From Oscillospiraceae bacterium (GTDB lineage: Bacteria > Bacillota > Clostridia > Oscillospirales > Oscillospiraceae): DNA of 64,000 bases. The translations under genes were made by a program, and so were the position numbers. The number at the start of each line of letters is the position of its first letter. The first letter of the stretch is position 1. The stretch is from contig JAAWQS010000004.1 in assembly GCA_022800665.1 (NCBI GenBank), positions 1-64,000 of the forward strand, in the 5' to 3' direction. The notes beneath the pieces are model-generated. The model saw nothing but the letters and a program-made list of their open reading frames with translations, made no database searches and was not told the DNA's origin. This document shows, in pieces, positions 38,862 through 49,118 of this stretch.

Positions 38862-39895
38862 AGCGCCACCTTCTCCCCGCTCTGGACAATCTCACCCATA
38901 ATATAGGCGTCCAGGCCCCGACCGCGCAGAATGTCCAACGCCTTGTCCGCGTCCGTTTTTGCCACGGTCACACTCATGCCTACGCCCATATTAAAGGTAT
39001 TATACATGTCCCGTTCAGGGATATTCCCCTTTTTCGCAGTCAAAGCGAACAGGGGCGGAACGCGCAGGGCGGTTTTCTCCAGCTTTGCGCCCAGCCCGTC
39101 CGGGATACTGCGGGGGATGTTCTCATAGAGGCCGCCGCCGGTGATATGGGAGATGCCGTGGACCTCCGCCTGCTCCAGCAGGGCCAGAACCGGCTTGACA
39201 TAGATGACCGTCGGCTCCAGCAGGGCGTCCCCCAGACTGCGGCCCTCCAGCTCCTCCAGGGGGGCGCGCAGGTCCGCGCGCTCCACGTCAAAGACCTTGC
39301 GGATCAGGGAAAAGCCGTTGGAGTGTACGCCGCTGGAGGGCAGGGCGATGACCGCGTCGCCAGGGACGGTCCGGTTCTTGTCGATCACCTGGTCCCGGTC
39401 CACCACACCCACGGTAAAGCCCGCCAGGTCGTAGTCGTCCTCCGCCATCATGCCGGGGTGCTCGGCGGTCTCGCCGCCCACCAGGGCCGCGCCGGCGCGG
39501 ACGCACCCCTCCGCCACGCCGCCCACGATGTCCGCAATTTTCTCCGGGATATTTTTGCCGCAGGCGATATAGTCCAGGAAAAACAGGGGCTTCGCGCCGC
39601 AGCAGATCACGTCGTTGACGCACATGGCTACGCAGTCGATGCCGATGGTGTCGTGGCGGTCCAGCAGCTGGGCCAGACGGATTTTCGTCCCCACGCCGTC
39701 GGTGCCGGAGACCAGGCAGGGGTGGGCCATCCCGGCGGTGTCCAGCTGGAACAGCCCGCCGAAGCCGCCGATATTCTCCGCCATCCCGGCGGTCATGGTC
39801 CGGGCCACATGGGCCTTCATCAGTTCCACCGCTCTGTAACCGGCGGTGATATCTACGCCTGCCGCAGCGTAGGAATCGGAATAGCTCTCGTTCAT
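38855..39895 (-). CDS. purM: Phosphoribosylformylglycinamidine cyclo-ligase
   Basis: YAAAGVDITAGYRAVE...GTDGVGTKIRLAQ...GGETAEHPGMM...HITGGGLYENIPR. Confidence 0.96.
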   Translation of the reverse strand: MNESYSDSYAAAGVDITAGYRAVELMKAHVARTMTAGMAENIGGFGGLFQLDTAGMAHPCLVSGTDGVGTKIRLAQLLDRHDTIGIDCVAMCVNDVICCGAKPLFFLDYIACGKNIPEKIADIVGGVAEGCVRAGAALVGGETAEHPGMMAEDDYDLAGFTVGVVDRDQVIDKNRTVPGDAVIALPSSGVHSNGFSLIRKVFDVERADLRAPLEELEGRSLGDALLEPTVIYVKPVLALLEQAEVHGISHITGGGLYENIPRSIPDGLGAKLEKTALRVPPLFALTAKKGNIPERDMYNTFNMGVGMSVTVAKTDADKALDILRGRGLDAYIMGEIVQSGEKVALC

Positions 39896-39902
39896 CGTCT
39901 CT

Positions 39903-41357
39903 TTACTCCTTCCCCGTCCAGCAATAGGTGCAAATCTTTTCTTTATCAATGCCAATAGCCTCCAGCAGACCGTTCAGGGACTGGTACCCCAGGGAACTGA
40001 AGCCCATGTCCTCGCAGATGGTTTTCAGCAGGCACTGGCCCCGCTCGGTGGAGCCGTCGGCATACTCGTCCAGGTGCGCATGTCCCTCGTCCCCCTCCAG
40101 CTTCTGGATAGTAGCCCGCGCCAGCAGTTCCATGTCGGAGTTGCTGCGGGAGAAGTTCAGATACTTGCACCCGTACATGATGGGCGGACAGGCGGAGCGC
40201 ATATGGACCTCCTCCGCGCCGCAGCTGTACAGGAACTCGATGGTCTCCCGCAGCTGGGTGCCGCGGACGATGGAGTCGTCCACAAAAAGCAGCTTTTTGC
40301 CCTCAATCAGCTCAGGGACCGGGATCTGCTTCATCTTCGCCACCTGATTGCGGATTTTTTGGTTGGCGGGCATGAAAGAACGGGGCCAGGTAGGGGTATA
40401 CTTTACAAAGGGGCGGGCAAAAAACTTGCCGCTGCGGTTGGCGTAGCCGATGGCGTGGGGCAGTCCGGAGTCCGGCACCCCCGCCACGTACTCCACCTTG
40501 GGCAGCTGGCCGCGGGCAATCTCGTCCCTGGCCATGATCTCCCCGTTGCGGTAGCGCATAACCTCCACGTTGACCCCCTCATAGTTGGAGTTGGGATACC
40601 CGTAGTAGGTCCAGAGGAAGGCGCAGATCCGCATCTGCTCTCCCGGCGGCGACAGGGTCCGCCAGCCGTCCGCCGTCACCTCCACAATCTCCCGCGGACC
40701 CAGCTCATAGGCGTCGCTGTACCCCAGCTTGTGGTAGGCGAAGGACTCAAAGGACACGCAGTACCCGTCCTCGCTCTGTCCGATGAGCACCGGCAGGCGG
40801 CCTAGCCTGTCCCTGGCGGCGATGATGCCCTCCGGCGTCAGGACCAGGATGGTGGCGGAGCCGTCAATGATCTCCTGTGCATGGCGGATGCCGTCCACCA
40901 GGGTGTCCCCCTGGTTGATGAGGGCGGCAGTCAGCTCGGTGGCGTTGATCTGTCCGGAACTCATGGCCATAAACTGGTGGCCCTTGTCGGAGAAAAATTT
41001 CTCCACAACCTCGTCCGCATTGCTGATGATTCCCACGGTGGTGATGGCGAACAGGCCCAGGTGGGAGCGCACCAACAGGGGCTGGGGGTCGGTGTCGCTG
41101 ATGCAGCCGATACCGCTGCTGCCGTGGAACTTGGCGATATCCTTCTCGAATTTCGTGCGGAAGGGAGTATTTTCAATATTGTGAATCTGCCGCTGGAAGC
41201 CGCTTTTCTGATCATAGACAATCATGCCGCCCCGGCGGGTACCCAGATGGGAGTGATAGTCCACGCCGAAAAAGATGTCGAGAACGCAGTCCCTCTTGGA
41301 GACCGCTCCAAAAAAACCGCCCAAAATATGATCCTCCTTATTTATTACGCCGTCCAA
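39903..41357 (-). CDS. purF: Amidophosphoribosyltransferase
   Basis: GCVSKRDC-like start, glutaminase and PRTase motif LLFVDDSIVRGTQLRETIEFL. Confidence 0.94.
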   Translation of the reverse strand: MDGVINKEDHILGGFFGAVSKRDCVLDIFFGVDYHSHLGTRRGGMIVYDQKSGFQRQIHNIENTPFRTKFEKDIAKFHGSSGIGCISDTDPQPLLVRSHLGLFAITTVGIISNADEVVEKFFSDKGHQFMAMSSGQINATELTAALINQGDTLVDGIRHAQEIIDGSATILVLTPEGIIAARDRLGRLPVLIGQSEDGYCVSFESFAYHKLGYSDAYELGPREIVEVTADGWRTLSPPGEQMRICAFLWTYYGYPNSNYEGVNVEVMRYRNGEIMARDEIARGQLPKVEYVAGVPDSGLPHAIGYANRSGKFFARPFVKYTPTWPRSFMPANQKIRNQVAKMKQIPVPELIEGKKLLFVDDSIVRGTQLRETIEFLYSCGAEEVHMRSACPPIMYGCKYLNFSRSNSDMELLARATIQKLEGDEGHAHLDEYADGSTERGQCLLKTICEDMGFSSLGYQSLNGLLEAIGIDKEKICTYCWTGKE

Positions 41358-41399
41358 GGAACCATGCCCGCAGGCCGTCCGCTCCGCCGGTGACGCCCA

Positions 41400-42116
41400 T
41401 TAAGCCTGCTCTCCGAACACCCGGCGCATCATCTCCTGATACGCCTCCTCAACGCCGCCCAGGTCGCGGCGGAAGCGGTCCTTGTCCAGTTTCTCGTTGG
41501 TCTTGGCGTCCCAGAACCGGCAGGTGTCGGGACTGATCTCGTCCGCCAGCACAATGGTCCCGTCCGGCAGGCGGCCAAACTCCAGCTTGAAGTCGATCAG
41601 CCGCACGCCGCACCCGGCGAAGAACGCCTTGAGCGCCTCGTTGACCTGCAGGGCCATGGTGCGGATGGTCTCGATCTCCTCCCTGGTGGCCAGCTTCAGG
41701 GCCAGGGCATGGGAGGTATTGAGGAGGGGGTCGTGGAGGTCGTCGTTTTTGTAGGAGAACTCAAACACCGGCTCGTCGAACACAATGCCCTCCTCCACAC
41801 CGTAGCGGCTGGCAAAATGTCCGGCGGACACGTTGCGGATGATGACCTCCAGGGGTACGATCTCCACCTTCTTCACCACAGTCTCCCGGTCGCTCAGTTC
41901 CTCCACAAAGTGGGTGGGGATGCCCTGCTCTGCCAGCTTGCCCATGAGGAAATTGCTCATGCGGTTGTTCACGGCTCCCTTGCCGCGGATCTCCCCCTTC
42001 TTCGCCCCGTCAAAGGCGGTGGCGTCGTCCTTGTAGGAGACGATGACCAGATTGGGGTCCTGGGTGGCATAGACCTTCTTGGCCTTGCCTTCATAGAGCT
42101 GAACGGTCTTTTCCAT
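41400..42116 (-). CDS. purC: SAICAR synthetase
   Basis: [12 protein letters not shown]...[25 protein letters not shown]. Confidence 0.96.
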   Translation of the reverse strand: MEKTVQLYEGKAKKVYATQDPNLVIVSYKDDATAFDGAKKGEIRGKGAVNNRMSNFLMGKLAEQGIPTHFVEELSDRETVVKKVEIVPLEVIIRNVSAGHFASRYGVEEGIVFDEPVFEFSYKNDDLHDPLLNTSHALALKLATREEIETIRTMALQVNEALKAFFAGCGVRLIDFKLEFGRLPDGTIVLADEISPDTCRFWDAKTNEKLDKDRFRRDLGGVEEAYQEMMRRVFGEQA

Positions 42117-42135
42117 TTTGATGTGTCCTCCGTAT

Positions 42136-42654
42136 TCAGATTTTTGATATCGTGCCGTATGCGCCGCCCAGCTGGGCGGCGATCTCCCTGTCGGCGGCCA
42201 GGACCTTCTCCCCGTCCCTGCGCCGCTTCTCCTCTAGTTTCTCCGCCAGAGCCCCGTCTTCAACCGCCAAAATTTGGATGGAAAGCAGGGCGGCATTGAC
42301 GGCGCCGTCCACGGCCACTGCCGCCACCGGGATGCCGGAGGGCATTTGTACCGTGGACAACAGCGCGTCAACGCCGTCCAAGGTATTGGACTTGATGGGG
42401 ATGCCGATCACAGGCAGGGTGGTGCCTGCGGCCATGGCTCCGGCCAGGTGGGCGGCCATTCCAGCGGCGGCAATAATGACGCCGAAGCCGTTTTGCCGGG
42501 CGTTGGCCGCAAAGGACCGGGCCTCGCCGGGGGTACGGTGCGCGGAATAGACGTGGACCTCGCAGGGGACGCCGAAAGCGTCCAGCGTCTCCACAGCCTT
42601 GCGGACCACGCCCAGGTCGCTGGCGCTGCCCATGATGACAGCTACTTTCTTCAT
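42136..42654 (-). CDS. purE: N5-carboxyaminoimidazole ribonucleotide mutase / AIR carboxylase subunit
   Basis: [17 protein letters not shown]...[11 protein letters not shown]...[26 protein letters not shown]. Confidence 0.95.
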   Translation of the reverse strand: MKKVAVIMGSASDLGVVRKAVETLDAFGVPCEVHVYSAHRTPGEARSFAANARQNGFGVIIAAAGMAAHLAGAMAAGTTLPVIGIPIKSNTLDGVDALLSTVQMPSGIPVAAVAVDGAVNAALLSIQILAVEDGALAEKLEEKRRRDGEKVLAADREIAAQLGGAYGTISKI

Positions 42655-42759
42655 GACAGAACACGCTCCTCTCTGAACACGCTCAAATTTCCATTCCAGC
42701 TGCGGGAAAGCTCCCCGGCAGTCGGAGATATCACATAGAAATACTATTCTAGGCTACCA

Positions 42760-42773
42760 TTTTCCGCGGAAAA
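42760..42773. promoter_or_regulatory. Perfect 14-bp palindrome upstream of purE
   Basis: TTTTCCGCGGAAAA, directly downstream of a minus-strand TTGCAC and in the divergent purE/carA intergenic region. Confidence 0.45.
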
Positions 42774-42865
42774 GTGCAAGATGAAATAATGTATGAATTC
42801 TCTTGCGCCCTTTTGCGGCCTTCCTATGAATTTTACATAAATCCGTAAATTTCCACGCTTAGACC

Positions 42866-42894
42866 TTGACTTCCTGGGCAATCTGTGAGATAGT
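42866..42894 (+). promoter_or_regulatory. Candidate carAB promoter
   Basis: TTGACT - 17 bp - GATAGT. Confidence 0.35.
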
Positions 42895-43010
42895 TTTTTA
42901 TGTAAAAATATAAGATAAATATTCATCCCGCACAAGGAGCATACATACGCGGCGGCGGGGCGGCCCTGCATTCTTATACATCCGCCGCCATGAAAGGGAG
43001 GAGAGCGCTT

Positions 43011-44108
43011 ATGATCCGGACTTATGACTGCAAGATCGTATTGGACGACGGCAGCGAATATCCCGGCTACCGCTTCGGCGCAAAGGTAGACCGGGTCTGC
43101 GAAATCGTCTTTAACACCTCGATAGTGGGCTACCAGGAGATCGTTTCCGACCCCTCGTATACGGCCCAGATGGTGGTGATGACCTACCCTATCATCGGCA
43201 ACTACGGCATTACGGACGAGGATTTTGAGACGAAAATCCCCACCCTGGGCGCGCTGGCCGTCCGGGAGTATAACGACATCCCCAGCAACTTCCGCTACAC
43301 CAAGACCCTCTCGGAGATTCTGGAGGACCACACTATCCCCGCCATCGAGGGCATCGACACCCGGAAGCTGGCCCGCAGCATCCGGGATTCCGGGAGCCGC
43401 CCGGCAATCCTGACCGGCATTGACGTAAGCACGGAGGAGGCTCTCCGGCGTCTGGCGGAGGCCCGGCCTCCCCACGACCAGGTACGGCAGGTCAGCTGCA
43501 AAAAACGCTGGTACGCCCGCACCTCCAACCACCGCTTCAACGTGGTGGCGGTGGACTGCGGCATCAAGCTGAACATTGTCCGCTCCCTCAACGGGCGGGG
43601 CTGCAATGTGACGGTGGTCCCCTACGACACCGCCGCCGCCGACATCCTGCGCATGGAGCCGGACGGCGTGTTCCTCTCCAACGGCCCCGGCGACCCGGAG
43701 GATGTGACCCCGGTGATCGAGCTGGTGCGGCAGCTGCGGGGCAAGGTCCCTATCTTCGGCATCTGCCTGGGCCACCAGATGATCGCGCTGGCCTACGGCG
43801 GCAGGACGTTCAAGCTGAAATTCGGACACCGCGGGGGCAACCATCCGGTGAAAAACCTGACGACCGGCAAGCTGGAGATTACCAGCCAGAACCACAGCTA
43901 TGCCGTGGACGCGGCCTCCCTGGAGGGAACCGGGCTGGAGGCCACCCACATCAATCTGCTGGACAACACCGTGGAGGGCCTGCGCAGCCGGACGGACCGG
44001 GTCTTTTCCGTCCAGTACCACCCGGAGAGCGCGCCCGGCCCCCAGGACAGCGGGTACCTGTTTGACCAGTTTATCGCTATGATGGAGGAGGCGAAGCGCA
44101 ATGCCTAA
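43011..44108 (+). CDS. carA: Carbamoyl-phosphate synthase small subunit
   Basis: VFNTSIVGYQEIVSDPSYTAQMV...LSNGPGDPEDV...FGICLGHQMIALAYGG. Confidence 0.97.
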   Translation: MIRTYDCKIVLDDGSEYPGYRFGAKVDRVCEIVFNTSIVGYQEIVSDPSYTAQMVVMTYPIIGNYGITDEDFETKIPTLGALAVREYNDIPSNFRYTKTLSEILEDHTIPAIEGIDTRKLARSIRDSGSRPAILTGIDVSTEEALRRLAEARPPHDQVRQVSCKKRWYARTSNHRFNVVAVDCGIKLNIVRSLNGRGCNVTVVPYDTAAADILRMEPDGVFLSNGPGDPEDVTPVIELVRQLRGKVPIFGICLGHQMIALAYGGRTFKLKFGHRGGNHPVKNLTTGKLEITSQNHSYAVDAASLEGTGLEATHINLLDNTVEGLRSRTDRVFSVQYHPESAPGPQDSGYLFDQFIAMMEEAKRNA

Positions 44109-47100
44109 GAGAACGGATCTGCACAAGATTTTGGTCATCGGTTCCGGTCCGATTGTTATTGGACAAGCCGCGGAATTTGACTACGCCGGAACCCAGGCCT
44201 GTCTCGCACTGCGGGAGGAGGGATATGAGGTTGTTCTGGCCAACTCCAACCCCGCTACCATTATGACGGACACCACCATTGCGGACAAAGTGTATATGGA
44301 ACCGCTGACTGTTGAATATTTAGCCAAAATCCTCCGCTTTGAGCGTCCGGACGCCGTCGTCCCCGGCATCGGCGGCCAGACCGGCCTGAACCTGGCTATG
44401 GAGCTGCAGAAGCAGGGCGTACTGGAGGAGTGCGGCGTGGAGCTGCTGGGGACCAAGTACGAGAGTATCCGCCGTGCCGAGGACCGGGAGCTGTTCAAAG
44501 AACTGTGCCTGCGCCTGGGCGAGCCGGTGGTGCCGTCGGAAATCGCCACCGACATTGACGGCGCGGTGCAGGCGGCGGCGGCCATCGGCTACCCGGTGAT
44601 TCTGCGCCCGGCGTTTACCTTGGGCGGCACCGGCGGCGGCTTTGCCGGAAATGTGGACGAGCTGCGGACCTTGATGCGCACCGCCCTGGAGCTGTCCCCG
44701 GTGGGGCAGGTCCTCATTGAGAAGAGCATCAAGGGATATAAGGAGATCGAATACGAGGTGATGCGGGATGCCAATGACACCGCTATCACCGTCTGTAATA
44801 TGGAGAACATCGACCCTGTGGGCATCCACACCGGCGACTCCATTGTGGTGGCCCCCAGCCAGACCCTGACCAACAAGGAGTACCACCTCCTGCGGGACAG
44901 CGCCCTGCGGCTGATCCGCGCCTTGGAGATTGAGGGCGGGTGCAACGTGCAGTTTGCCCTGGACCCACAGTCCTTCCAATACTATGTCATTGAGGTCAAC
45001 CCCCGCGTGTCCCGGTCCTCCGCCCTGGCCAGCAAGGCCAGCGGCTACCCCATCGCCCGCGTATCCGCGAAAATCTCTGTGGGAATGCATCTGGACGAAA
45101 TCATGCTGGCCAACACGCCCGCCTGCTTTGAACCGGCCCTGGACTACGTGGTGACAAAAATGCCCCGTTTCCCCTTCGACAAATTCGGCAGCGCCAGCAA
45201 CGTGCTGAGCACCCAGATGAAGGCCACCGGCGAGGTCATGGCCGTGGGCCGGACGCTCCAGGAAAGTATTCTGAAGGCCGTGCGGTCCCTGGAGGCCGGG
45301 GTGGGCCATATCTACATGGAGAAGTTCAACGACTACTCCGCCAAGGAGCTGCTGGACTATATCAAAATCGGCACAGACGACCGCATCTTTGCCATCGCTG
45401 AACTGATGAGCCGCAGTCCCGACCTGGGCCAGATTGCCAGCGCCACCCAGATCGACATGCTGTTTCTGGACAAAATCAGCTATATTGTCCGCTGCGAGGA
45501 GGAGATCAAGGCCCATCCCTGGGACCCCGCCATGCTCCGCAAGGCCAAACGGAAGGGGTTTTCCGACAAGGCTCTGGCGTGGCTGTGGAACTGCAGCGAA
45601 CAGGAGGTCTTCGACCGGCGGCAGGAGCTGGGCGTCTTCCCCGTCTATAAGATGATTGACACCTGTGCCAGCGAGTTTGAGAGCTATGTCCCCTATTTCT
45701 ACTCCACCTATGAGGATGAGAATGAGTCCATTGTCTCGCCCCACAAAAAAATCATCGTCCTGGGTTCCGGGCCCATCCGCATCGGCCAGGGCGTGGAGTT
45801 CGACTACTCCACCGTCCACGCGGTACAGACCATTAAACAGAGCGGCTACGACGCTATTATCATCAACAATAACCCTGAGACGGTCTCCACCGACTATACG
45901 TGCAGCGACAAGCTCTACTTCGAGCCGCTGACCGTGGAGGACGTCATGAACATCATCCAGCTGGAAAAGCCAGAGGGCGTCATCGTCTCCCTGGGCGGTC
46001 AGACCGCCATCAATCTGGCCCAGCCCCTGCGGGACCGGGGCGTGAAGATTATCGGCACCGGCTGCGACGCCATTGAGCGGGCGGAGGACCGCAAAATCTT
46101 TGAGCGCGTCCTCCGGGAGCTGGAAATCCCCCAGCCCAAGGGCCACGCGGTCACTAACATTGAGGACGGCGTCCGGGCGGCGGCGGAGGTAGGATATCCG
46201 GTGCTGGTGCGGCCCAGCTTTGTGCTGGGCGGACGGGCGATGGAGATTGTCACCAACGAGGAGATGCTGCGCCACTATCTCCAGAGCGCGGTGGAGGTGG
46301 ACGCCACAAAGCCGGTGCTGGTGGACAAGTATATCATCGGCAAAGAGGTGGAAGTGGACGCCATCTGCGACGGTACCGATGTGTTTATTCCCGGCATCAT
46401 GGAGCTGGTGGAGCGCACAGGCGTCCACTCCGGCGACTCCGTAAGCGTATATCCCACCTTCTCTGTCTCCCAGGCGGTCAAGGACACCATCATCGACTAC
46501 ACCCGGAAGCTGGGGCTGGGGATTGGCATTATCGGCCTGTACAATATCCAGTTCATTGTGGACAAGCAGGACAAGGTATACACCATCGAGGTCAACCCCC
46601 GGTCCTCCCGGACGGTCCCCTTCCTGTCCAAGTCCACCGGCTGGTCCCTGGCGGATATCGCCACGAAGGTCATTCTCGGCGAGAGCCTGCGGGAGCAGGG
46701 GATTACGGATATGTACCCGAAGGAGAAGCAGCGGTGGTACTGCAAGGTGCCTGTGTTCTCTTTCAGCAAGCTCAGCGGGCTGGACGCCTACCTGTCCCCA
46801 GAGATGAAATCCACCGGCGAGGCCATCGGTTACGACGACCGCCTGCCCTACGCCCTGTATAAAGCTATGGAGGCGGCAGGCACCCGGCTCCAGGACCACG
46901 GGACGGTGCTGCTGTCGGTCTGCCCGGAGGACCTGGAGGAAGCCCTGCCGCTGGTAAAACGGTTCTACCGTCTGGGCTTCAATATTGAGGCCACCACTGG
47001 TACGGCCCAGTATCTGAAGAACAACGGCGTGCGGACGAAAAAGCGGGCGGACTACACCGAGGACCCCTCCGACATCACCAAGGCCATCCGCAGCGGAAAG

Positions 47101-47280
47101 ACCGCCTATCTCATCAACACCCGCGATTTGAATTCCGCCGCCCATGTGAGCGCAGGGGTGGCGATGCGGCGGCTGGCTATTGAGAACGGGTTGACTACGT
47201 TTACCTCTTTGGATACGGTGCGTGCGCTGCTGGATGTGCTGGAGGCTATTTCCAGCCGTATTTCCACCATTGACGCATAA
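44101..47280 (+). CDS. carB: Carbamoyl-phosphate synthase large subunit
   Basis: Duplicated ATP-grasp halves, VIGSGPIVIGQAAEFDYAGTQAC and VLGSGPIRIGQGVEFDYSTVHAV. Confidence 0.97.
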   Translation: MPKRTDLHKILVIGSGPIVIGQAAEFDYAGTQACLALREEGYEVVLANSNPATIMTDTTIADKVYMEPLTVEYLAKILRFERPDAVVPGIGGQTGLNLAMELQKQGVLEECGVELLGTKYESIRRAEDRELFKELCLRLGEPVVPSEIATDIDGAVQAAAAIGYPVILRPAFTLGGTGGGFAGNVDELRTLMRTALELSPVGQVLIEKSIKGYKEIEYEVMRDANDTAITVCNMENIDPVGIHTGDSIVVAPSQTLTNKEYHLLRDSALRLIRALEIEGGCNVQFALDPQSFQYYVIEVNPRVSRSSALASKASGYPIARVSAKISVGMHLDEIMLANTPACFEPALDYVVTKMPRFPFDKFGSASNVLSTQMKATGEVMAVGRTLQESILKAVRSLEAGVGHIYMEKFNDYSAKELLDYIKIGTDDRIFAIAELMSRSPDLGQIASATQIDMLFLDKISYIVRCEEEIKAHPWDPAMLRKAKRKGFSDKALAWLWNCSEQEVFDRRQELGVFPVYKMIDTCASEFESYVPYFYSTYEDENESIVSPHKKIIVLGSGPIRIGQGVEFDYSTVHAVQTIKQSGYDAIIINNNPETVSTDYTCSDKLYFEPLTVEDVMNIIQLEKPEGVIVSLGGQTAINLAQPLRDRGVKIIGTGCDAIERAEDRKIFERVLRELEIPQPKGHAVTNIEDGVRAAAEVGYPVLVRPSFVLGGRAMEIVTNEEMLRHYLQSAVEVDATKPVLVDKYIIGKEVEVDAICDGTDVFIPGIMELVERTGVHSGDSVSVYPTFSVSQAVKDTIIDYTRKLGLGIGIIGLYNIQFIVDKQDKVYTIEVNPRSSRTVPFLSKSTGWSLADIATKVILGESLREQGITDMYPKEKQRWYCKVPVFSFSKLSGLDAYLSPEMKSTGEAIGYDDRLPYALYKAMEAAGTRLQDHGTVLLSVCPEDLEEALPLVKRFYRLGFNIEATTGTAQYLKNNGVRTKKRADYTEDPSDITKAIRSGKTAYLINTRDLNSAAHVSAGVAMRRLAIENGLTTFTSLDTVRALLDVLEAISSRISTIDA

Positions 47281-47308
47281 GAACAGAGCTGCTCAGGCGG
47301 CTCTCCGG

Positions 47309-47343
47309 CCCCTCAGTCAGACGCTTTGCGTTTGACTGAGGGG
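47309..47343 (+). terminator. carAB terminator
   Basis: CCCCTCAGTCA / TGACTGAGGGG followed by TTT. Confidence 0.75.
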
Positions 47344-47547
47344 TTTCCCATCCCTGCCTGCTCCATCACGGGCGAGGACAATGTAATCCATCCGGATATT
47401 CTGCCGGCAGATGTTCCAGAAAGATATAGTACTCTATTGGGTACCCAAGAAGCGATGGCAGGTCTGTTCCTTCAGCCGGTAGAGCTGCTGGAGCAAGCTG
47501 CAGAAATCGATTTGGGCACGGTGTTTATAGACGGATCAAAGATATAA
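47326..47547 (+). pseudogene. Remnant of an IS1182-type transposase
   Basis: 73-aa ORF ends ...LLEQAAEIDLGTVFIDGSKI, similar to the FIDGTKIEANA region of IS1182-like transposases; nothing follows. Confidence 0.4.
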
Positions 47548-47573
47548 AGTCTCGTTACTGCCCGGATAAACTG

Positions 47574-48947
47574 CTAGTCCGCATCAGGCTGTTTCATATC
47601 CCGCCATACGGTCCGCATCATGGTAATAAAGCACGCCGCTCCGCCAATAACATCGCTGACCGGCTCCGCAGCAAAGACGCCGTAAGTTCCCAGACCCCAG
47701 ATCTGGGGCAGGAGCAGCATCAGCGGTATAACCAACGCTACTTTGCGCAGCAAAGAAAAGAACACCGCATTTTTCGCCCGGCCCAACGCCACAAACGTAT
47801 TCTGACCAATAAACTGAAAACTCATCATCAGATACGCCGCATAATAAATGCGCATAGTTTTCACGCCCACATCCAACAGGTCCGCATTGTCATTGAACAG
47901 CAAAATAAACGCCCTTGGGAACGCCAGCAGCAATACCCAAACGAAAAAATTGTAAGCCAGGCAAGCCACGGTAATAAAGCGGATGCTCTCCCGCACGCGG
48001 CTGTACTTACCGGCGCCGTAGTTGTAGCCTATCACAGGCTGGGCGCCCTGGGTCACACCCCGCACGGGCTGAACCACAATCTCCCGAATAGAGACAATAG
48101 CCGTCATAGCCGCCACATAGAGATCTCCGGAAGCGGCGCCGTAAGCTTGCAGCTGCGCGTTTCCCAGAGCCTGGACCAAGCTGTTTGTTACAGAAAAGGT
48201 GAATCCGGTCAACCCCAGCCCGCAGACCCGCCAAAGAATTGTCCGGTCCAGACCAAGGCTTTCCCGTTCCAGACGCACCACGGCCTTTTGGCCCGTCAGG
48301 AATAGCAGTACCCAAACCGCTGAACAGGTTTGGGCCGCAACCGTTGCCAATGCCGCGCCCTGCACCCCCAGTCCCAGGCCGAATATAAACACAGGGTCAA
48401 GGATCAGGTTGATCACCGCGCCTAGCAGCGTTGTCATCATACCGGTTTTTCCGAACCCCTGGGCGTTGATAAAAGGATTCATGCCCAGGCTGATCATAAC
48501 GGGAATCACACCAATGAGATAAATTTGCAGATAATTCCGCGCATGGACCACAGTGCCGTCGCTGCCCCCTACCCAGTAGAGAAAGGGGGTCCGAAACAGG
48601 TAAAACACTGCCGTCAGCACAGCCCCCAGCAGCAGCAAGAGCGTAAAGCCGACGCCCATAATCCGGGCGGCTTGCCGGTCCCTGCCCTTCCCCCGCGCTA
48701 TGGAAAACAGCGGCGCACCGCCTGTCCCACAGAGATTTGCAAAGGCGGTGATAATGTAGGCGGCGGGCATGACCAGCCCGATGCCAGTGAAGGCCTCCCG
48801 CCCGATGGCATCAATATGCCCGATAAAGGCCCGGTCTACCACATTGTAAAGCGCCACGGTCAGCTGTGCTACCGTGAGCGGAATTGCAAGCGACAGGATA
48901 TTTTTTGCAATACTCCCCTGTGAAAAATCATTCTTACGCTGCAGCAT
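47574..48947 (-). CDS. MATE family efflux transporter
   Basis: SIAKNILSLAIPLTVAQLTVALYNVVDRAFIGHI...NPFINAQGFGKTGMM...VRGVTQGAQPVIGYNYGAGKY. The longer ORF upstream is antisense to the M23 gene. Confidence 0.93.
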   Translation of the reverse strand: MLQRKNDFSQGSIAKNILSLAIPLTVAQLTVALYNVVDRAFIGHIDAIGREAFTGIGLVMPAAYIITAFANLCGTGGAPLFSIARGKGRDRQAARIMGVGFTLLLLLGAVLTAVFYLFRTPFLYWVGGSDGTVVHARNYLQIYLIGVIPVMISLGMNPFINAQGFGKTGMMTTLLGAVINLILDPVFIFGLGLGVQGAALATVAAQTCSAVWVLLFLTGQKAVVRLERESLGLDRTILWRVCGLGLTGFTFSVTNSLVQALGNAQLQAYGAASGDLYVAAMTAIVSIREIVVQPVRGVTQGAQPVIGYNYGAGKYSRVRESIRFITVACLAYNFFVWVLLLAFPRAFILLFNDNADLLDVGVKTMRIYYAAYLMMSFQFIGQNTFVALGRAKNAVFFSLLRKVALVIPLMLLLPQIWGLGTYGVFAAEPVSDVIGGAACFITMMRTVWRDMKQPDAD

Positions 48948-49118
48948 AGGCGTCTTATCTCCCCTAATTCTATTTTGGGATATTATAGCATAAACGCGCA
49001 GAATTGTCACCGGGTTATTGGCCCCCTTTAACCGTCTCTGCCGCCCTCTTTTTCCATCCCCTGCATAATTTGCCTGGATTTGCGCATAAACTAAGGGGAA
49101 CAAAAGGAGGGATCGACT

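Noticed and set aside
42655-43010. Purine/PRPP riboswitch upstream of purE or carA
   Set aside because: Looked for purine-type and ykkC-type conserved cores and did not recognise one; only simple hairpins and a palindrome are visible.
44320-47145. 941-aa minus-strand ORF
   Set aside because: Exactly antisense to carB; composition shows a shadow ORF of GC-rich codon usage, no recognisable domain.
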